Source: Macrothele yani
Taxonomy: Eukaryota > Arthropoda > Arachnida > Araneae > Macrothelidae
Assembly (NCBI GenBank): GCA_039090855.1
Contig: CM076991.1
Location: 106,280,021-106,344,020 of the forward strand
Reading direction: 5' to 3'
Length of the DNA: 64,000 nt
This document shows positions 20,945 to 32,077 of this stretch, in pieces. The notes beneath the pieces are model-generated. The model had not been told where the DNA came from, made no database searches, and saw nothing but the letters and a program-made list of their open reading frames with translations. Position numbers and translations under genes: made by a program. Position 1 is the stretch's first letter; the number at the start of each line of letters is the position of its first letter.

Positions 20945-21510
20945 ATGGCACTGACGAAAGGGGAAAGGATTGAGGTGATCCTAATGCCTGGAGAACGCAG
21001 CTGCCGTATCATAGCCGCAGACTTCAACAACCGACACCCTGAAAGAGCACCCATTTCACACAGCACTGTCAGACATCTGATATCCAAATTCCGAGAAACT
21101 GGGACTGTGGAGAACGAGCCACATACTGGTCGGCTGGAAATTGCTACCGATGAGGAAACCTCAACATTGGTCTAGGCATCCTTTGCAAAGAGTCCATAAA
21201 GTAACACACGACGCGACGTCTCGCAACAGAATGTGGTATCAGCCAGACAGCCATCGTTTGGATTACCTGGTCATTGGGTTGGCCGGGGCTGTCATGTGGA
21301 ATGGTCATCCAGATCCCCCGATCTCACACCACTCGACTTTTATCTGTGGAATCATCTGAAACACCTGGTGTATGCTGAAAAAATTCGTGATAAACACCAC
21401 CTTTAACCGTATTTCTCCCGATGTTCTCGTGCGGGTGCATAAAGACTGGATCAAGCGCTTTCAGCTCTGTGCTGAGCAACAGGGACAACACATTGGACAC
21501 ATCAAATAGC
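20945..21510 (+). pseudogene. Mariner-superfamily transposase remnant (internally deleted)
   Basis: Starts MALTKGERIEVILMPGERSC, then NNRHPERAPISHSTVRHLIS and KFRETGTVENEPHTGR, a helix-turn-helix N terminus of the kind found in mariner relatives. After about 76 codons the frame breaks, and the middle, including the first two catalytic residues, is missing. The C-terminal part reappears near 21300-21410 as SPDLTPLDFYLWNHLKHLVY, where the Asp of LDF is the expected third catalytic residue, followed by a stop. It is too short (~190 codons recognisable) to work. Confidence 0.75.
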
Positions 21511-22145
21511 GGCGCATCACACGGTACTTTAGAGGTTGTTATTTCAACCTTCTGTGTTGATAACTAGTGAACCACAACACATATGTCAGATCTGATTACG
21601 GCAATCAATTTCTGAAAAAATTCTGGTCTTGTCTGATATGCAACATGACCCCCTTACCATTTGAAAAAATTGACCTTGATCCAATATGGCGGATTTCTAG
21701 ATGGCAGCCATGTTCCGGAAATAGCCTAAAAGATAAGCCCCCTCACAGATTCTTTGCTGGGATATTCAGATATTTCATTTGCCCTCCCGTTTCTGAAATA
21801 TAAGTGTGTCCTGCGACTTTTGACTAGCCTTGAACAATAGATTTTATGTTCTAATCAATTAGTACATATTCTGGTACCCATACTCCCGTTATCAGAAACT
21901 GTTCTGATGCCCATGCCTTCTTCCCTGTGTTGCAGCCGCGTTGTGCATTCATTGAACTATTTCCCCATGCTGTTCTAAGCTATCCGTTATTTAAACCTCT
22001 CCTCTTTTATATCATAGCATTTTCCACGAACTAAATTTCTCCCCCTCGCTTTCAGCGCGTACTTGATTCTCTTTTGCACTGTGAGGGCTTATGCACGGAA
22101 TGTTTCCCTTTGGTGTGGGATTCCCGTTTTCTCGCTCAATTATCC

Positions 22146-22386
22146 TTTTTTTTTTTTGATCAGGGCAGGGTTTTACGACCACCGCGAGCAACTCAATGGG
22201 TTTGTAGTAGCCCGTCGCTAATTTTGGCCACTGGTTCCAGGGAAGGGAGAGAGCCAGTGCCGTAAGACAAACACAATATCCAAGCCTCTTCGGATTCGAA
22301 CCCAAGCCTCTTCGGATTCGAACCCAGACCCATCTCGGACGAACGGCCAGAAGCCATCTGTCAGACCACTGCGCCACCGGGGCGGC
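22146..22386 (-). repeat. tRNA-derived SINE, family 1, copy 2, with internal duplication
   Basis: Same head, body and poly-A (T-run 22148-22159) as copy 1. The B-box region is duplicated: 'aagcctcttcggattcgaac' occurs twice in tandem (about 22283-22323). Confidence 0.88.
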
Positions 22387-22504
22387 CAATTTCTTCTCTC
22401 TTTGTGTTTTCACCAATTCTTCTGTCAATGTTTTTTCTTCAGTGTGTATTTCTCGTTTTACCCGAAACAGAGTTTTCCCTCTCTTGGCGCCTCCCCCCCC
22501 CCTT

Positions 22505-22730
22505 TTTTTTATCAACGTTTTGTTAGTCCTACTCGAAGAGCTATAAACAGTAGCTCCTCATTAATTTAGGGTCACTGGCTCCAGGAAAGGAAGAGAGCCA
22601 GCGCTTCTCATCCATCTCACTTATCTGGCAAACATCATACAGAACTCGAATGCTGGCCCATCTCGGACGAATGGTCAGAAGCCAGCTCCTCAGACTCCTC
22701 AGTCACCAGGAAGAAACAGACATTTCGTCC
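22505..22730 (-). repeat. tRNA-derived SINE, family 1, copy 3 (diverged)
   Basis: Shares 'tttagggtcactggctccag' and 'ctcggacgaatggtcagaag' with the family; part of the head is replaced by unrelated sequence ('catccatctcacttatctgg', which also appears near 51278). Confidence 0.7.
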
Positions 22731-23059
22731 TTTGAGATGACCTATTTTTTTCCAACTTGTTTATAATTGTACTTTTATTTTGGACGCTGGGGTATTCGAT
22801 AACAGTACCTGTATAATACGAAGGAATATAAAATATCTTGAAAAGGTTACAGGACATTTGAAAAAACAAACAGAAAACAGTTTTTCAACAAATTGATCAT
22901 CCTGGAACGTGCGACAAATGCTGATAAGAGTGCATCATGTGGTTCATGTACGTGAAGTCATTCGAATATGCTGGGCAACTCGGTGATGATGCCACCTAAA
23001 ATGGCTAAAATTCATTTAGTCAAAAGCCAGAACAGATGGTGTTCAATCAGTGACTACTT

Positions 23060-23251
23060 GTTTTGTTGTTGTTTGGGGGTCACGATGAGCTATAAGCAGT
23101 CGCCCGTTCCCAATTTAGGGTCATTGATTCCTGGGAAGGGAGAGAGAGACCTGTAAGACAAACACAACATCCATGCCTACCGAGATTCGAATCCGCACCC
23201 GTCTCGAACGAATGTTAAGAAGCCAGCGTTATGACCAGGACAATAAAAAGC
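23060..23251 (-). repeat. tRNA-derived SINE, family 1, copy 4, with target duplication
   Basis: Body and head recognisable ('gctataagcagtcgcccgt', 'cgagattcgaatccg'). Flanked by 'gactactt' at 23052-23059 and 23252-23259, within a slightly longer imperfect repeat. Head end decayed. Confidence 0.82.
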
Positions 23252-23469
23252 GACTACTTTGACGAACCGATGATCACACACAGTGATCTCTTATCTGCCA
23301 TTTGCACGGCAGAAATCCGCCATATTGGATCAAGGTCTTGAACCTAAAAATTCCAGCTCCTCAGTATTGAAACAAGAACCATTATCGGTGGACAAAGGCA
23401 GAGTCGCAAATGTTGCACAAAACCGCCTCAAACCTCAGTGGTTCTTCGTCATTACTTTCCGGGAAGTTA

Positions 23470-24413
23470 TACAGGGTGATTCATAAAGAAGTATACAGTT
23501 TCAACGCACTATAAAACAAGAACATTGTAAGATACTTTATATTACCTGTAACAGAATTGTAGGGGAATGTCAAGGTGTTTTAGAGACAATCACAGATGTT
23601 CTATGTGCGCATCCTTAGTCACACGACACACATCGAGCCGGTAATCCATTTCCGCCCAAACGCGAGTTAAGATATCTGAATCAAGTGCAGTTATAGTGGC
23701 TGTGATGAGCTGTTTCAGCTCCGCTAGATCAACAAGAAAGGGAGGGGCGAATACCTTGTCTTTTACGTACCCCCGCAGGAAAAAGTCACAAGGTGTTAAG
23801 TCAGGACTTCTGGGGGCCATTGGGTCAATGTCCAAAAAGAAAGTGTACGGCCCCTTCTTTTTTCACGACAAAATTGTCTCGGGAGGCTCTTTTTTGGATA
23901 TGTTAAGTATTTGGTTGATGCCACAGTTGCAGGACGACAGTGACAACTTTATTCTCCAATTGGATGGGGAACCACCGCACTGGTTAGGCGAGATTATCTC
24001 GTTGAACATCTTCGTTACCGATGGATTGGACGAGCCGCAGACTAAAACATGCCACTGACCCAATGGCCACCCAGAAGTCCTGACTTAACACCTTGTGACT
24101 TTTTCCTGTGGGGATGCGTAAAGGACAAGGTATTCGCCCCTCCCCTTCCTCTTGATCAAGCGCAGCTGAAACAGCGTATCACAGCCACTATCACTGCACT
24201 TGATTCAGATATCTTACCTCGCGTTTGGGCGGAAATGGATTACCGGCTTGATGTGTGTCGCGTGATTAAGGGTGCACACATAGAACATCTGTGACTGTCT
24301 CTAAAAAACTTGACATTCCCCTACAATTCTGTTACAGCTAACATAAAATATCTTACATTGTTCTTGTTTTGCAGTGCGTTGAAACAGTATACTTCTTTAT
24401 GAATCACCCTGTA
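23470..24413. mobile_element. Fold-back element built from two inverted transposase 3' ends
   Basis: Arms 23470-23828 and 24055-24413 are inverted copies (~359 bp) separated by a ~226-bp centre. Outer ends read tacagggtgattcataaaga on both strands. Each arm encodes the same C-terminal transposase segment, SPDLTPCDFFL to RLDVCRV and AHIEHL, on the minus strand at 23590-23835 and on the plus strand at 24049-24294. The centre plus right arm reads as one continuous 3' portion of a mariner-superfamily transposase, so the left arm is the added inverted copy. Confidence 0.88.
23850..24294 (+). pseudogene. Mariner-superfamily transposase C-terminal half
   Basis: The centre encodes KKKVYGPFFFHDKIVSGGSF, LDMLSIWLMPQLQDDSDNFI and LQLDGEPPHW, containing the second catalytic Asp (in QLDGEPPH), then after a frameshift near 24058 the block PPRSPDLTPCDFFLWGCVKD with the third (CDF), and RLDVCRVIKGAHIEHL to the stop. 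The N-terminal DNA-binding half and first catalytic Asp are absent. The C-terminal frame of 81 codons is well preserved in both arms, with a few differences (LWGCVKD versus LRGYVKD). Confidence 0.8.
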
Positions 24414-25340
24414 TTTTCTGTAAATTAATAATAGTGTGATTACAGCCGATGTTCAAAGCAGACGTGACAGTGAGCCTAAGACGCTGAAATCTTCCGGACG
24501 CTGCAATTCAACATATCATTGTCGTCTGTATTACAATGACGCAAATGATCCGTATCCAAAATTAGTTTTCGTATCGCACACTGGAAGAAACACAATCTAT
24601 GTGGCTTTTCTTAGGAGGAGCTATAACGTTACCATCCTGTGACACTGTCGCGTCTGTTTTATCTGTTTTTTGTGCGTTTGGTCATCAATGCGCGCGAGGC
24701 GTGGTCAATCAAAGACAAGTCCCTTTTACAGCGCTTTTCATCAAGTAAATTCGGCAAAAAAAAAAAAAGCGTTGGTTGTACATGTATATGTCATTCATAT
24801 CGCCGTGTTTGCTCTGTTAACACAAGTACTTTGTACTTTGACTCATTTTCACGAAATCTGTGTTTCGAACCAGAGGTCTAACTTCACCGAATTATTTAAG
24901 AGAGTTGGTGGGTGCAGACTTAAAGAGATTGGGCATAAAAGGGAGGTATTATTTGTGCCCTGTTCTCAGAAGAAAATAAAAATTAAAAATATGAAAAACG
25001 TAAACTATGGGATTCGATGTACGTTTTCATAACTGAAAAAGCAATTACATTTTTTCTATTTTGGCGTTGATTGCTCAAAGCTAATTTATTTCTTTTTTAG
25101 AGAACAAAATTTAATAAAGTTCGCGGATGTAACGAGGGACAGAAAAGATAAAATTATTACTTTTAGCAAACAAAGTAATAAGATTAAAAGATATTCGATA
25201 TTTAACGAGGCAGAGAAAATCTGCTGCGCACTGTTCTGGAATGGAGGAATAGAAATGGGGGACAAAACTGCAACAACGCAGGGTGTGTTAGTGGAAGAAT
25301 GTTGATGGAAAAACAACAGGGAGGAGTACATTAAATCCTC
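24414..25340. other. No recognised gene
   Basis: AT-rich DNA with an A-run at 24758-24770. Open frames of 80-120 codons occur, but with no domain or consistent composition. Confidence 0.45.
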
Positions 25341-25344
25341 AACA

Positions 25345-25545
25345 TGAGAGCTGCGCAGGAGATTATCTCCGCCACTCACAACAAGGGGTGGGGGTGGAGG
25401 GTAGCTGCCCAGTACAGTTGAGAGCTGTGCAGGAGATTATCTCCGCCACTCACTCCAAGCGGGTGGTGGAGGGTAGCTGTCCAGTAGAGTTGAAAACAGG
25501 CAACTCAGTCCTGTAGAGTTGAAAACAGGCAACCCACTCCTAGGC
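25345..25545. repeat. Local tandem duplications (~78 bp and ~32 bp)
   Basis: The unit starting 'gagagctg(c/t)gcaggagatt' occurs at about 25347 and 25420 and includes 'ggtggagggtagctg'. Directly after, 'tagagttgaaaacaggcaac' is repeated (near 25484 and 25515). Confidence 0.85.
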
Positions 25546-25881
25546 GAGAAGAGGATGGGTGGAGCTAACGCATATGTAAGTGGATTTCTGGACGACAGTA
25601 GAAGAAAGGGATAGGGAAATAATGAAATAAGGATGTCGGTTGAAGGGAAACGGTAATTTCTGAAATTGTGTCCATTTTGCAGCTTTCGCCCTCCAAGAGA
25701 CCGCTGCAGTGGGAGGATCGGTGCTGCTTTTGCTTCATGTGTGTTGGGTAGTTAGACTGCTGTCAGTCTCGCGTGGCAGTTAAGTTGAATATACTTCAAA
25801 GTTTCTCATTAATTAACTATAATGCACTAATATAGTAAGTTACAGTATTTAAATCTTTTAAATATATCCAATTTTTGGGGA

Positions 25882-27110
25882 TACACACTGAAGAGCAATT
25901 GAATGACAGATACCTGTCTAGTAACGTGTAGCACCACCTTTCGCCCTGATGGCGGAGGCGATTCGTCTCGGCATGGACTCGAAAAGACACCGGAAGCGTT
26001 GGGACGCCATACGGATTCACGACCCCTGAATAAGCACCCACAGTTCACGAACATTTGATGGAAGGGTGTCAGAGCCTCGAACATCTCTCTCGATGGCATC
26101 CCAGATGTGCTCGATGGGATTGAGGTCAGGTGACCTAGCTGGCCAAGGAAGCGAGGTCACGTCGGTGGAGTGTTCATCCAACCATTCGGATACAATACGG
26201 GAGCGGGAGAGATGGCACTGTGCATTGTCTTGTTGCAGGATGAGGTCCCCAGTGGGATGTTGAAGACGCACAAACTGGAGCAAATGGTCGTCCCGGATAT
26301 TCCGGTAACGTTGACCTGTGAGGGCCGATATCACACGTACCAGGGGTCCCATTTCAGTCCACGTAAACAGTCCCCAGACGAGAATGCCACCCCCACCAGC
26401 TTGAAGAGTACCCTGCTGGCAAGGAGGATCCATCGCTTCATGTGGTTTGCGCTGTACTCGTATCCTACCATCCGCATGCATCAACGTGAATATCGACTCA
26501 TCAGTCCAGGCAAAATTTTCCCACACGTCTCGGGTCCAGTGGCGATGTTCTTGCGCCCATGCTAATCTTTGCACCCTGTGATGTGCGGTCAGCAGCGGTA
26601 CCCTCGTGGGACGATGGCTTCTGTACCCCATAGCGAGGAGATGGTTCTGGATGGTGTGGCTGCTTACACGTTTTTGTGCACCAGCGTTAAATTGCCGAGT
26701 GATTTCTTGCACTGTGGCCCGTCTATCCGCTGTTACAATGCGAGCTAGCCGACGATGACCCCGCTCATCCACATGCTGTTGTTCACGGCAGTTGGCACTT
26801 GCAGGGATGGTTTTACCCGATTCGATGCACTCACGGTGCACCCGTGACACATGGCTCGTGAAAATCCCAGTGCTTGCACGACTTCCGAAATGGAGTGACC
26901 CATTCGTCGGGTCCCGACAATTTGCCCACTATCAAATGCGTTTAGACCTTTCGTATTACCCATACTGCGCCCGACTCTTACTGATTCCTGTCGCATCACT
27001 CCTTATACTGTCGGATCGCTGCATATGTCATGTCATTTCCGTTTACAGGGCCAGCCACAGCGCCACATTTGCATAACGCCAGCTGTCTCAATTCAATTGC
27101 TCTTCAGTAT
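25882..27110 (-). mobile_element. Tc1-like element (DD38E spacing)
   Basis: Inverted ends share 'actgaagagcaattgaat' (left, near 25887-25904; right on the minus strand, near 27089-27107). The outer bases are AT-rich with TA dinucleotides. It encloses one minus-strand transposase pseudogene. Confidence 0.85.
25918..26963 (-). pseudogene. Tc1-like transposase, two lesions
   Basis: ATG at 26963 (MGNTKGLNAFDSGQIVGTRR; helix-turn-helix region) to a TAG at 25918-25920 after AIRAKGGATRY. A frameshift lies near 26855 between GFSRA and SRVHREC. The large open part (26017-26850) has a second DNA-binding section (RRLARIVTADRRATVQEITR), the first catalytic Asp in FAWTDESIFTLMHADGR, the second in LILQQDNAQCHLSRSR and the Glu in DLNPIEHIW. 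Thirty-eight residues separate second Asp and Glu. A TGA at 26017-26019 ends the frame 33 codons early, apparently from a Trp codon. The 38-residue interval resembles the group called Intruder; I infer this from spacing only. Length (~348 codons) is normal. Confidence 0.9.
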
Positions 27111-27120
27111 ATAATATAAA

Positions 27121-27405
27121 CGTTAAGTCATTATGCACTGTGTGGAAGGCGGACGTTTCTGACGTGCGTTCGAATCCCAGTCCTGTCGGCCATCTAGTCT
27201 GCGGTTATCTCGGGGTTTTCCGGAGACTCCATGTCTTTGGGGACGCGAGTGCATAGATGGTTCCCTCTGAAATCGGCCCCGGACGCGCTTTGTCCCTGGA
27301 GCCCTCTTTCCTAGGATGTCTGGGTTTACCAGATGAGTGTTGATAAGCTGTAGTAAAACAATGTAAGACGAATGAAATCTGATACCACATGACACCAGGC
27401 ACCTA
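27121..27405 (+). repeat. Possible tRNA-derived SINE, another family
   Basis: Contains a B-box-like 'gcgttcgaatccc' (27167-27179) preceded by a plausible head, and a GC-richer body ('ttatctcggggttttccgga') unlike its AT-rich surroundings. Only one copy is in the window and I found no duplication, so the call is tentative. Confidence 0.35.
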
Positions 27406-27417
27406 CGGGGATATATA

Positions 27418-30400
27418 TCATCATCATCATCATTGTCAACCATTATCAATCCACTGCTGGACGAAGGTCTCCCCAAGTTTCCTCCACAACGGTCTGTCTT
27501 GTGCCAGTCTCCTCCATGTCACTCCCGCATATTTACGAATTTCATCCACCCATCTCCCATGTGGTCTTTTTCTGGGTCTTTTCCTGTCCCTTGGTATCCA
27601 ATCTAAAATTTCGGCTGTCCATCTATGGTCTGTCCTTCTGGCAGTATGTCCAGCCCATTGCCATTTCAGGGATTTAACTCTGATCATGATGTCTTCCACT
27701 CTCGTCATTTTTCGGATCCACGAGCTCCTCTTCTTATCTCAGCTGGTTACACCAAGCATGCACCTCTCCATGTTGCTTTGAGTTGTCTGCAGCCTTTGTA
27801 TGTCTCTTTTAGTTAAGGTCCACGTCTCTGCACCATACGTAAGCACTGGAAGGATGCATTGATCAAACACTTTTCTTTTAAGACTTAACGGCATATTGCT
27901 CTTGAAAATTATGCTGTTTCTTCCAAAAGCTCTCCAGGCAAGTTTTGTACGCCGATTAATTTCTTCATCAATGTGACCCTCACTTGATATCTGCTGTCCA
28001 AGATAAACATACGTATCTGTTATCTCCAGTTTTTCTCCATCAATCGATAAATCTTCATTTCTTGTAAAAGCATTGAACATCACTTTTGTCTTCTGAAAGT
28101 TCATTTTTAATCCCACTTCTTTACTCTTGTCAGCAAGTTCCTGGATCATACTCTGCAGCTCTGATGGGGTAGTTGCAAAAATGACTACGTCATCAGCAAA
28201 ACGAAGGTGGGTTAGATAATCTCCATTAATCTTTATCCCTTTGTTTTCCCAGTTCAGTGATTGAAAGACATTTTCCAATGTGGCATTAAAGAGCTTCGGA
28301 GATATGGTGTCACCTTGTCTCACTCCCTTTCCAATTTTTATGTGTGTTGTATTTTCAAACAGCCGAATCTTTGCACTTGCATTTTCATAGATGTTATTAA
28401 TAATACTAATGTATGCATCTTCAATACCGCAGGATTTCAGAGCCGTGGTAACTGCTGATGGTTTCACCGAATCAAAGGCTTTTTCATAATCGATAAAAGC
28501 CATGCACAATGGAAGTTCATATTCCCTTGCTCTTTCAATTAGTTCTCTCAGTACGTGGATATGATCTATTGTGCTGTAGCCACTCCTGAATCCAGCTTGT
28601 TCTCTCGGTTGAGCCATGTCCAGTGTTACCTTCAAGCGGTGTGAAAGAACTTTAGTGAAGATTTTATAAACCACTGATAGGAGGCTGATAGGTCTGTAGT
28701 TCCTGAGATCCTCAATGTCACCTTTTTTATGTAGCAGGATCATTGTAGCATTGTTCCAATCCTCAGGAATCTTCCCTTCATTAAGGCATCGAGTGAAAAT
28801 TTGGGCGAGTACTGTTTCAATTTCTCCACTTGCTTCTTGTATGATGTCTATAGTAATTCCATCTTCTCCTGGAGCTTTCCCCCGCTTCATGTTCTTGATT
28901 GCATGAGCAACTTCTGCTGGGAGGACTGGAAGAACTCTGGTACCTTTCATGATGTCTGGAGTACATGTATCATCCCTTTCATATAGTTTGGAGTAGAAAT
29001 CTTTCACTCTTGTCAAAATTTCGCCTCTATTTCTTGTTATAGAACCATCTTCTTTTCTCAGAGCCATAATCTGTTTTCTTCCCTTTACTGAGATGTCCCT
29101 TTGCTATCTTTAGGCTTTGGTTGTTTTCAATTGCTTTCCTCACTAGCTCACAGTTGAATTTCCTTACGTCTTCAGTGATACTTCTTCGTGCTGTCTTGCA
29201 TAGCTCTATATATTCCACTTTGGAAGTCACATCTTCTTTAGTTGTCCTCATCTCTCTTCTTTTTTGCATCAACATTTTGGTTTTTCCTGATAATTTGTTT
29301 ACATGCAACTTGTTCTTAGACCCAGCTAATTTTGTTGCTGTTTCCATAAGAGCTTTGGTTACTTTTCTGTTAACTTCAGAAATATCCACTTCTTCCGATG
29401 TTAGGCCTTCTAAAGCAGAGAATCTGTTCTTCAGTTCCAACTTGAAAGTATTATGGTGTTTTTTAAGGTTGGTTATGTCAATACATTTTGTTTGTCTTAT
29501 GAGCTTGCCACGTTCCAGTTTAGTGTTGAGGTGCATCTTACATCTCACCAATCTATGGTCACTACCTGTGTTGAACTTGTTTAGCACACTGCAGTCTTCG
29601 ATGACGAATTTTTTGTTACACATAATAAAATCAATTTCACTTGTCGTCCCAATTGGATGTCTCCATGTCCATTTCCTGTGTGGCTTTTTCTTGAAAAAGG
29701 AATTCAAGATGAAAAATCCTTCTGCCTCTGCAAACTCAACGAGAGTATTTCCACGCTGGTTTCTGTTGCCGTGACCGAATTTACCTACTGAAGTTTCATT
29801 CTGTTGCCGGTGCCCTATTTTTGCATTGAAATCTCCCATAATTATCTTCAAGTGCTGCTTACCTTTATTATTTAGATGACGAATTTCCTCATAAAATTCT
29901 TCAATTTCTTCTTCAGGATGACTTGTGGTGGGTGCATAAGTTTGAATAATCTGAGCCTGGTATCTTTCCGAGAGTTGGATAACAAGCCGTGCAGCTCTGT
30001 CAGAGGAACTTTCAACTTCTACAACTTTATCCTTCAGTTTCTTGTTTATTATAAATCCAACACCACTAGTTCTGCCAGTATCTGTCCCACGATAATAGAA
30101 GAGATGTCCACTTTTCAGTTCAATGAGATCTTCTCCTTTTCTCCTTACCTCACTCAGCCCGACGATGTCCCACTTGATCCTTTGTAGTTCCTCTTCCAAT
30201 TCAAGAAGCCTTGAATCAGAAGATAGGGAGCGTCCGTTGTAGGTAGCCAAGGTCAGCATCAAATGGCAGCCTAGTCCGGTCCTCCGGGGATTCTTAGCAC
30301 CCTCTGCCTTCATGTCGCACTGGCCGCTGCCTTGGCCAGGTACATTCCAGCTGCCGGAGACTGAGGGCCAAGATTTAAGTTGTAGAGTCATTTTGGAGGT

Positions 30401-30633
30401 GTTTGGCCATAAGTCACCACGCTGGCCAAGCGGGTTGGTGAGTGTGGGATAGCATTTCCTCTGATCCCGATGGTATAGTTATACCGCTATTTGCGGTCGT
30501 CAGAGCCCCTTTAGTGGGAACAGGATGCACCACGAGAAGGCGGGGTTGACATTTGTCAAGGAGAGGCTGTGATGTTACGCATCACCTGACCTTACATCCC
30601 CTGACCTTATATACATCACCTGACCTTATATAC
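27418..30633 (-). mobile_element. RTE-type retrotransposon, copy 2 (full length, nearly intact)
   Basis: Minus-strand element with the same 5' leader as copy 3 (starting 'ggatgtaaggtcaggtgatg') and a (GAT)n tail at 27418-27432. At its 5' end the word 'aaggtcaggtgatg' is present about three times (30575-30630), whereas copy 3 has it once, so there is a small tandem gain at the start. It abuts the Penelope-like element at 30634. I did not find a convincing target duplication; both borders are TA-rich. Confidence 0.93.
27436..30391 (-). pseudogene. RTE endonuclease-reverse transcriptase (one frameshift, one late stop)
   Basis: From MTLQLKSWPSVSGSW at 30391 the endonuclease domain runs through LATYNGRSLSSDSR, EVRRKGEDLIELKSGH, YRGTDTGRTSGVGF, MGDFNAKIG and NTGSDHRLV. 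A one-base insertion near 29085 ends the first frame (454 codons). The RT frame continues (442 codons) with GKAPGEDGIT, SLLSVVYKIFTKVL, QAGFRSGYSTIDHI, FIDYEKAFDSV, GVRQGDTISPKLFN, RFADDVVIF (catalytic FADD) and LPVLTYGAETWTL, then meets a TGA at 27739-27741 where other copies read VTRRDKK. The tail (27436-27708) stays in the same frame to QQWIDNG. With only two lesions, this is the best-preserved copy. Known role: target-primed reverse transcription of its own RNA and possibly of SINEs. Confidence 0.93.
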
Positions 30634-30869
30634 AGTATCTTAAGATAATACAACATTTGTCACAAATATTTATTTCTTCAAGTAGATTAAAGTTTTGCTG
30701 TATTCTGACCTAGGTTCATCAGGACGAATGGCACGCAAATATTCAAGTCGTATGTGACATCATCAACGGTATTTATAGTCACGGTTTTTGCTTAGTTGCT
30801 TCCACGCGCTTGATAGAAATGGTGTTGATGCCATGTCATTAACAAGTTGTGAAGACTTCTGATATACAC

Positions 30870-32077
30870 TATCTACCAACAACGAATTGGACATCCCTGC
30901 GATCGACGGTATCTACGGTCCTGATACACGTCACGGCCGCCACCGTTAAATATCGTGTGGGAAACAACAACGCAACCAGTCGCATGCAAGATGCCACGCA
31001 GTTCGGAGCTCTCTGATTTCGAGAAAGGTGTAATCGTCGGGTATCACAGAAATGGCCGATCCATACGTGACATATCCAGCGAGTTGAAGTACACAAAATC
31101 GACAGTGGCCTACGTGATTGGCAAGTGGAAGATGAGAGGTGACCATCGGAATGTGCCCCGACCCGGCAGACACACAAAACTGGGAGTTAGAGACCGACGG
31201 GTGCTGGCCAGAGAAATTCGGAAGAACCACACCAAATCGATGTGCCACATCCGCGAGGAGTTTCAACAGGCATTCGGGAGTGTTCTTTCGATGAATACCA
31301 TCCGTAAGGAAGCCCATCTGCTCGGTTATCATGGACGTGCTGCCGCCCACAAGCCTTTGATCACCAAGTCCAATAGCGCTGCTCGGCTAACGTGGTGCAA
31401 AGAACGTCGACAGTGGACCGTTGAACAGTGGAAACAGGTTCTCTGGAGAGAAGAATCAAGGTTCACCCTCTACCGTTCGGATGTCAGGGTCTGGGTTTGG
31501 CGTCTGCCTGGAGAACGCCTCCTGCCGGAATGTATTGTACCAACTGTGAAGTTCGGCGGCGGTGGAATTATGCTATGGGGGTGTTTCTCCTGGTATGGCA
31601 CGGGACCCTTGGTCGCAATTCCTGGTAGACTCAACGCAGAGACCTACTGCACCATTTTGGATGACCATGCGCTTCCTACGTTGTGGCAGTTTTACGGGGT
31701 GGACCCATGTTACTTTCAGGATGACAATGCCACCTGTCATGTTGCGAGGTCCACCATGGTATGGTGACAATGGGGTTAATCGAATGGACTGGCCTGCGCA
31801 GAGCCCGGATCTTAACTCTATCGAGCACCTCTGGGACGAGTTCGAGCGTCGACTTTAGGGGTGCCCCCACCGTCCGAAATCGATGAAGGAACTGACCTGT
31901 CTTCTCCAAGCCGAGTGGAAGAAAATACCGCTAGCCGTCGTACAACGCTTGGTTGAGAGTATGCCCCGGAGGGTCGCAGCTGTAATCGCCGTTCGTGGAG
32001 GCTCCACCAACTATTGAAGGTGAATAAACTTCGTTTTCCTTTGCTATCACAGGTGTCCAATTACTTGTTGGTAGATA
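30870..32077 (+). mobile_element. Tc1-like element inserted in the Penelope-like element
   Basis: Inverted ends tatctaccaacaacgaattg (left) and tatctaccaacaagtaattg (right, minus strand), with TA at each border. The Penelope open frame runs directly into the right end (its frame reads the Tc1 end as YLPTSNW), and the Penelope sequence resumes beyond the left end, so the Tc1 is the younger element. Confidence 0.92.
30991..32017 (+). pseudogene. Tc1-like transposase (DD34E type), broken
   Basis: ATG at 30991 gives [20 protein letters not shown], a first helix-turn-helix, then [20 protein letters not shown] and a second DNA-binding part. The first catalytic block reads [14 protein letters not shown], where the expected Asp of W(S)DESRF is Glu, so even without other damage catalysis is doubtful. 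The second is [16 protein letters not shown] frameshift near 31760 follows, and the third block NRMDWPAQSPDLNSIEHLWD is in another frame; allowing for the shift the interval is about 34 residues. A TAG at 31856-31858 interrupts after FERRL, and the frame then continues to VRGGSTNY and TGA at 32015-32017. Length ~342 codons, normal. Confidence 0.9.

Larger units (their letters stand above)
19337..21832 (+). mobile_element. Mariner-superfamily element with ~260-bp inverted repeats
   Basis: Left arm 19337-19597 and right arm 21555-21832 are inverted copies: 'ggcgagtcaaaagtcacagg' on the left matches 'ctgcgacttttgactagcc' on the right, and 'agatctgacatatgtgttgt' on the left matches 'acaacacatatgtcagatct' on the right. 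A transposase remnant lies near the right arm. A hAT-like element (19600-20884) sits just inside the left arm. Exact outer TA sites were not fixed. Confidence 0.8.
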
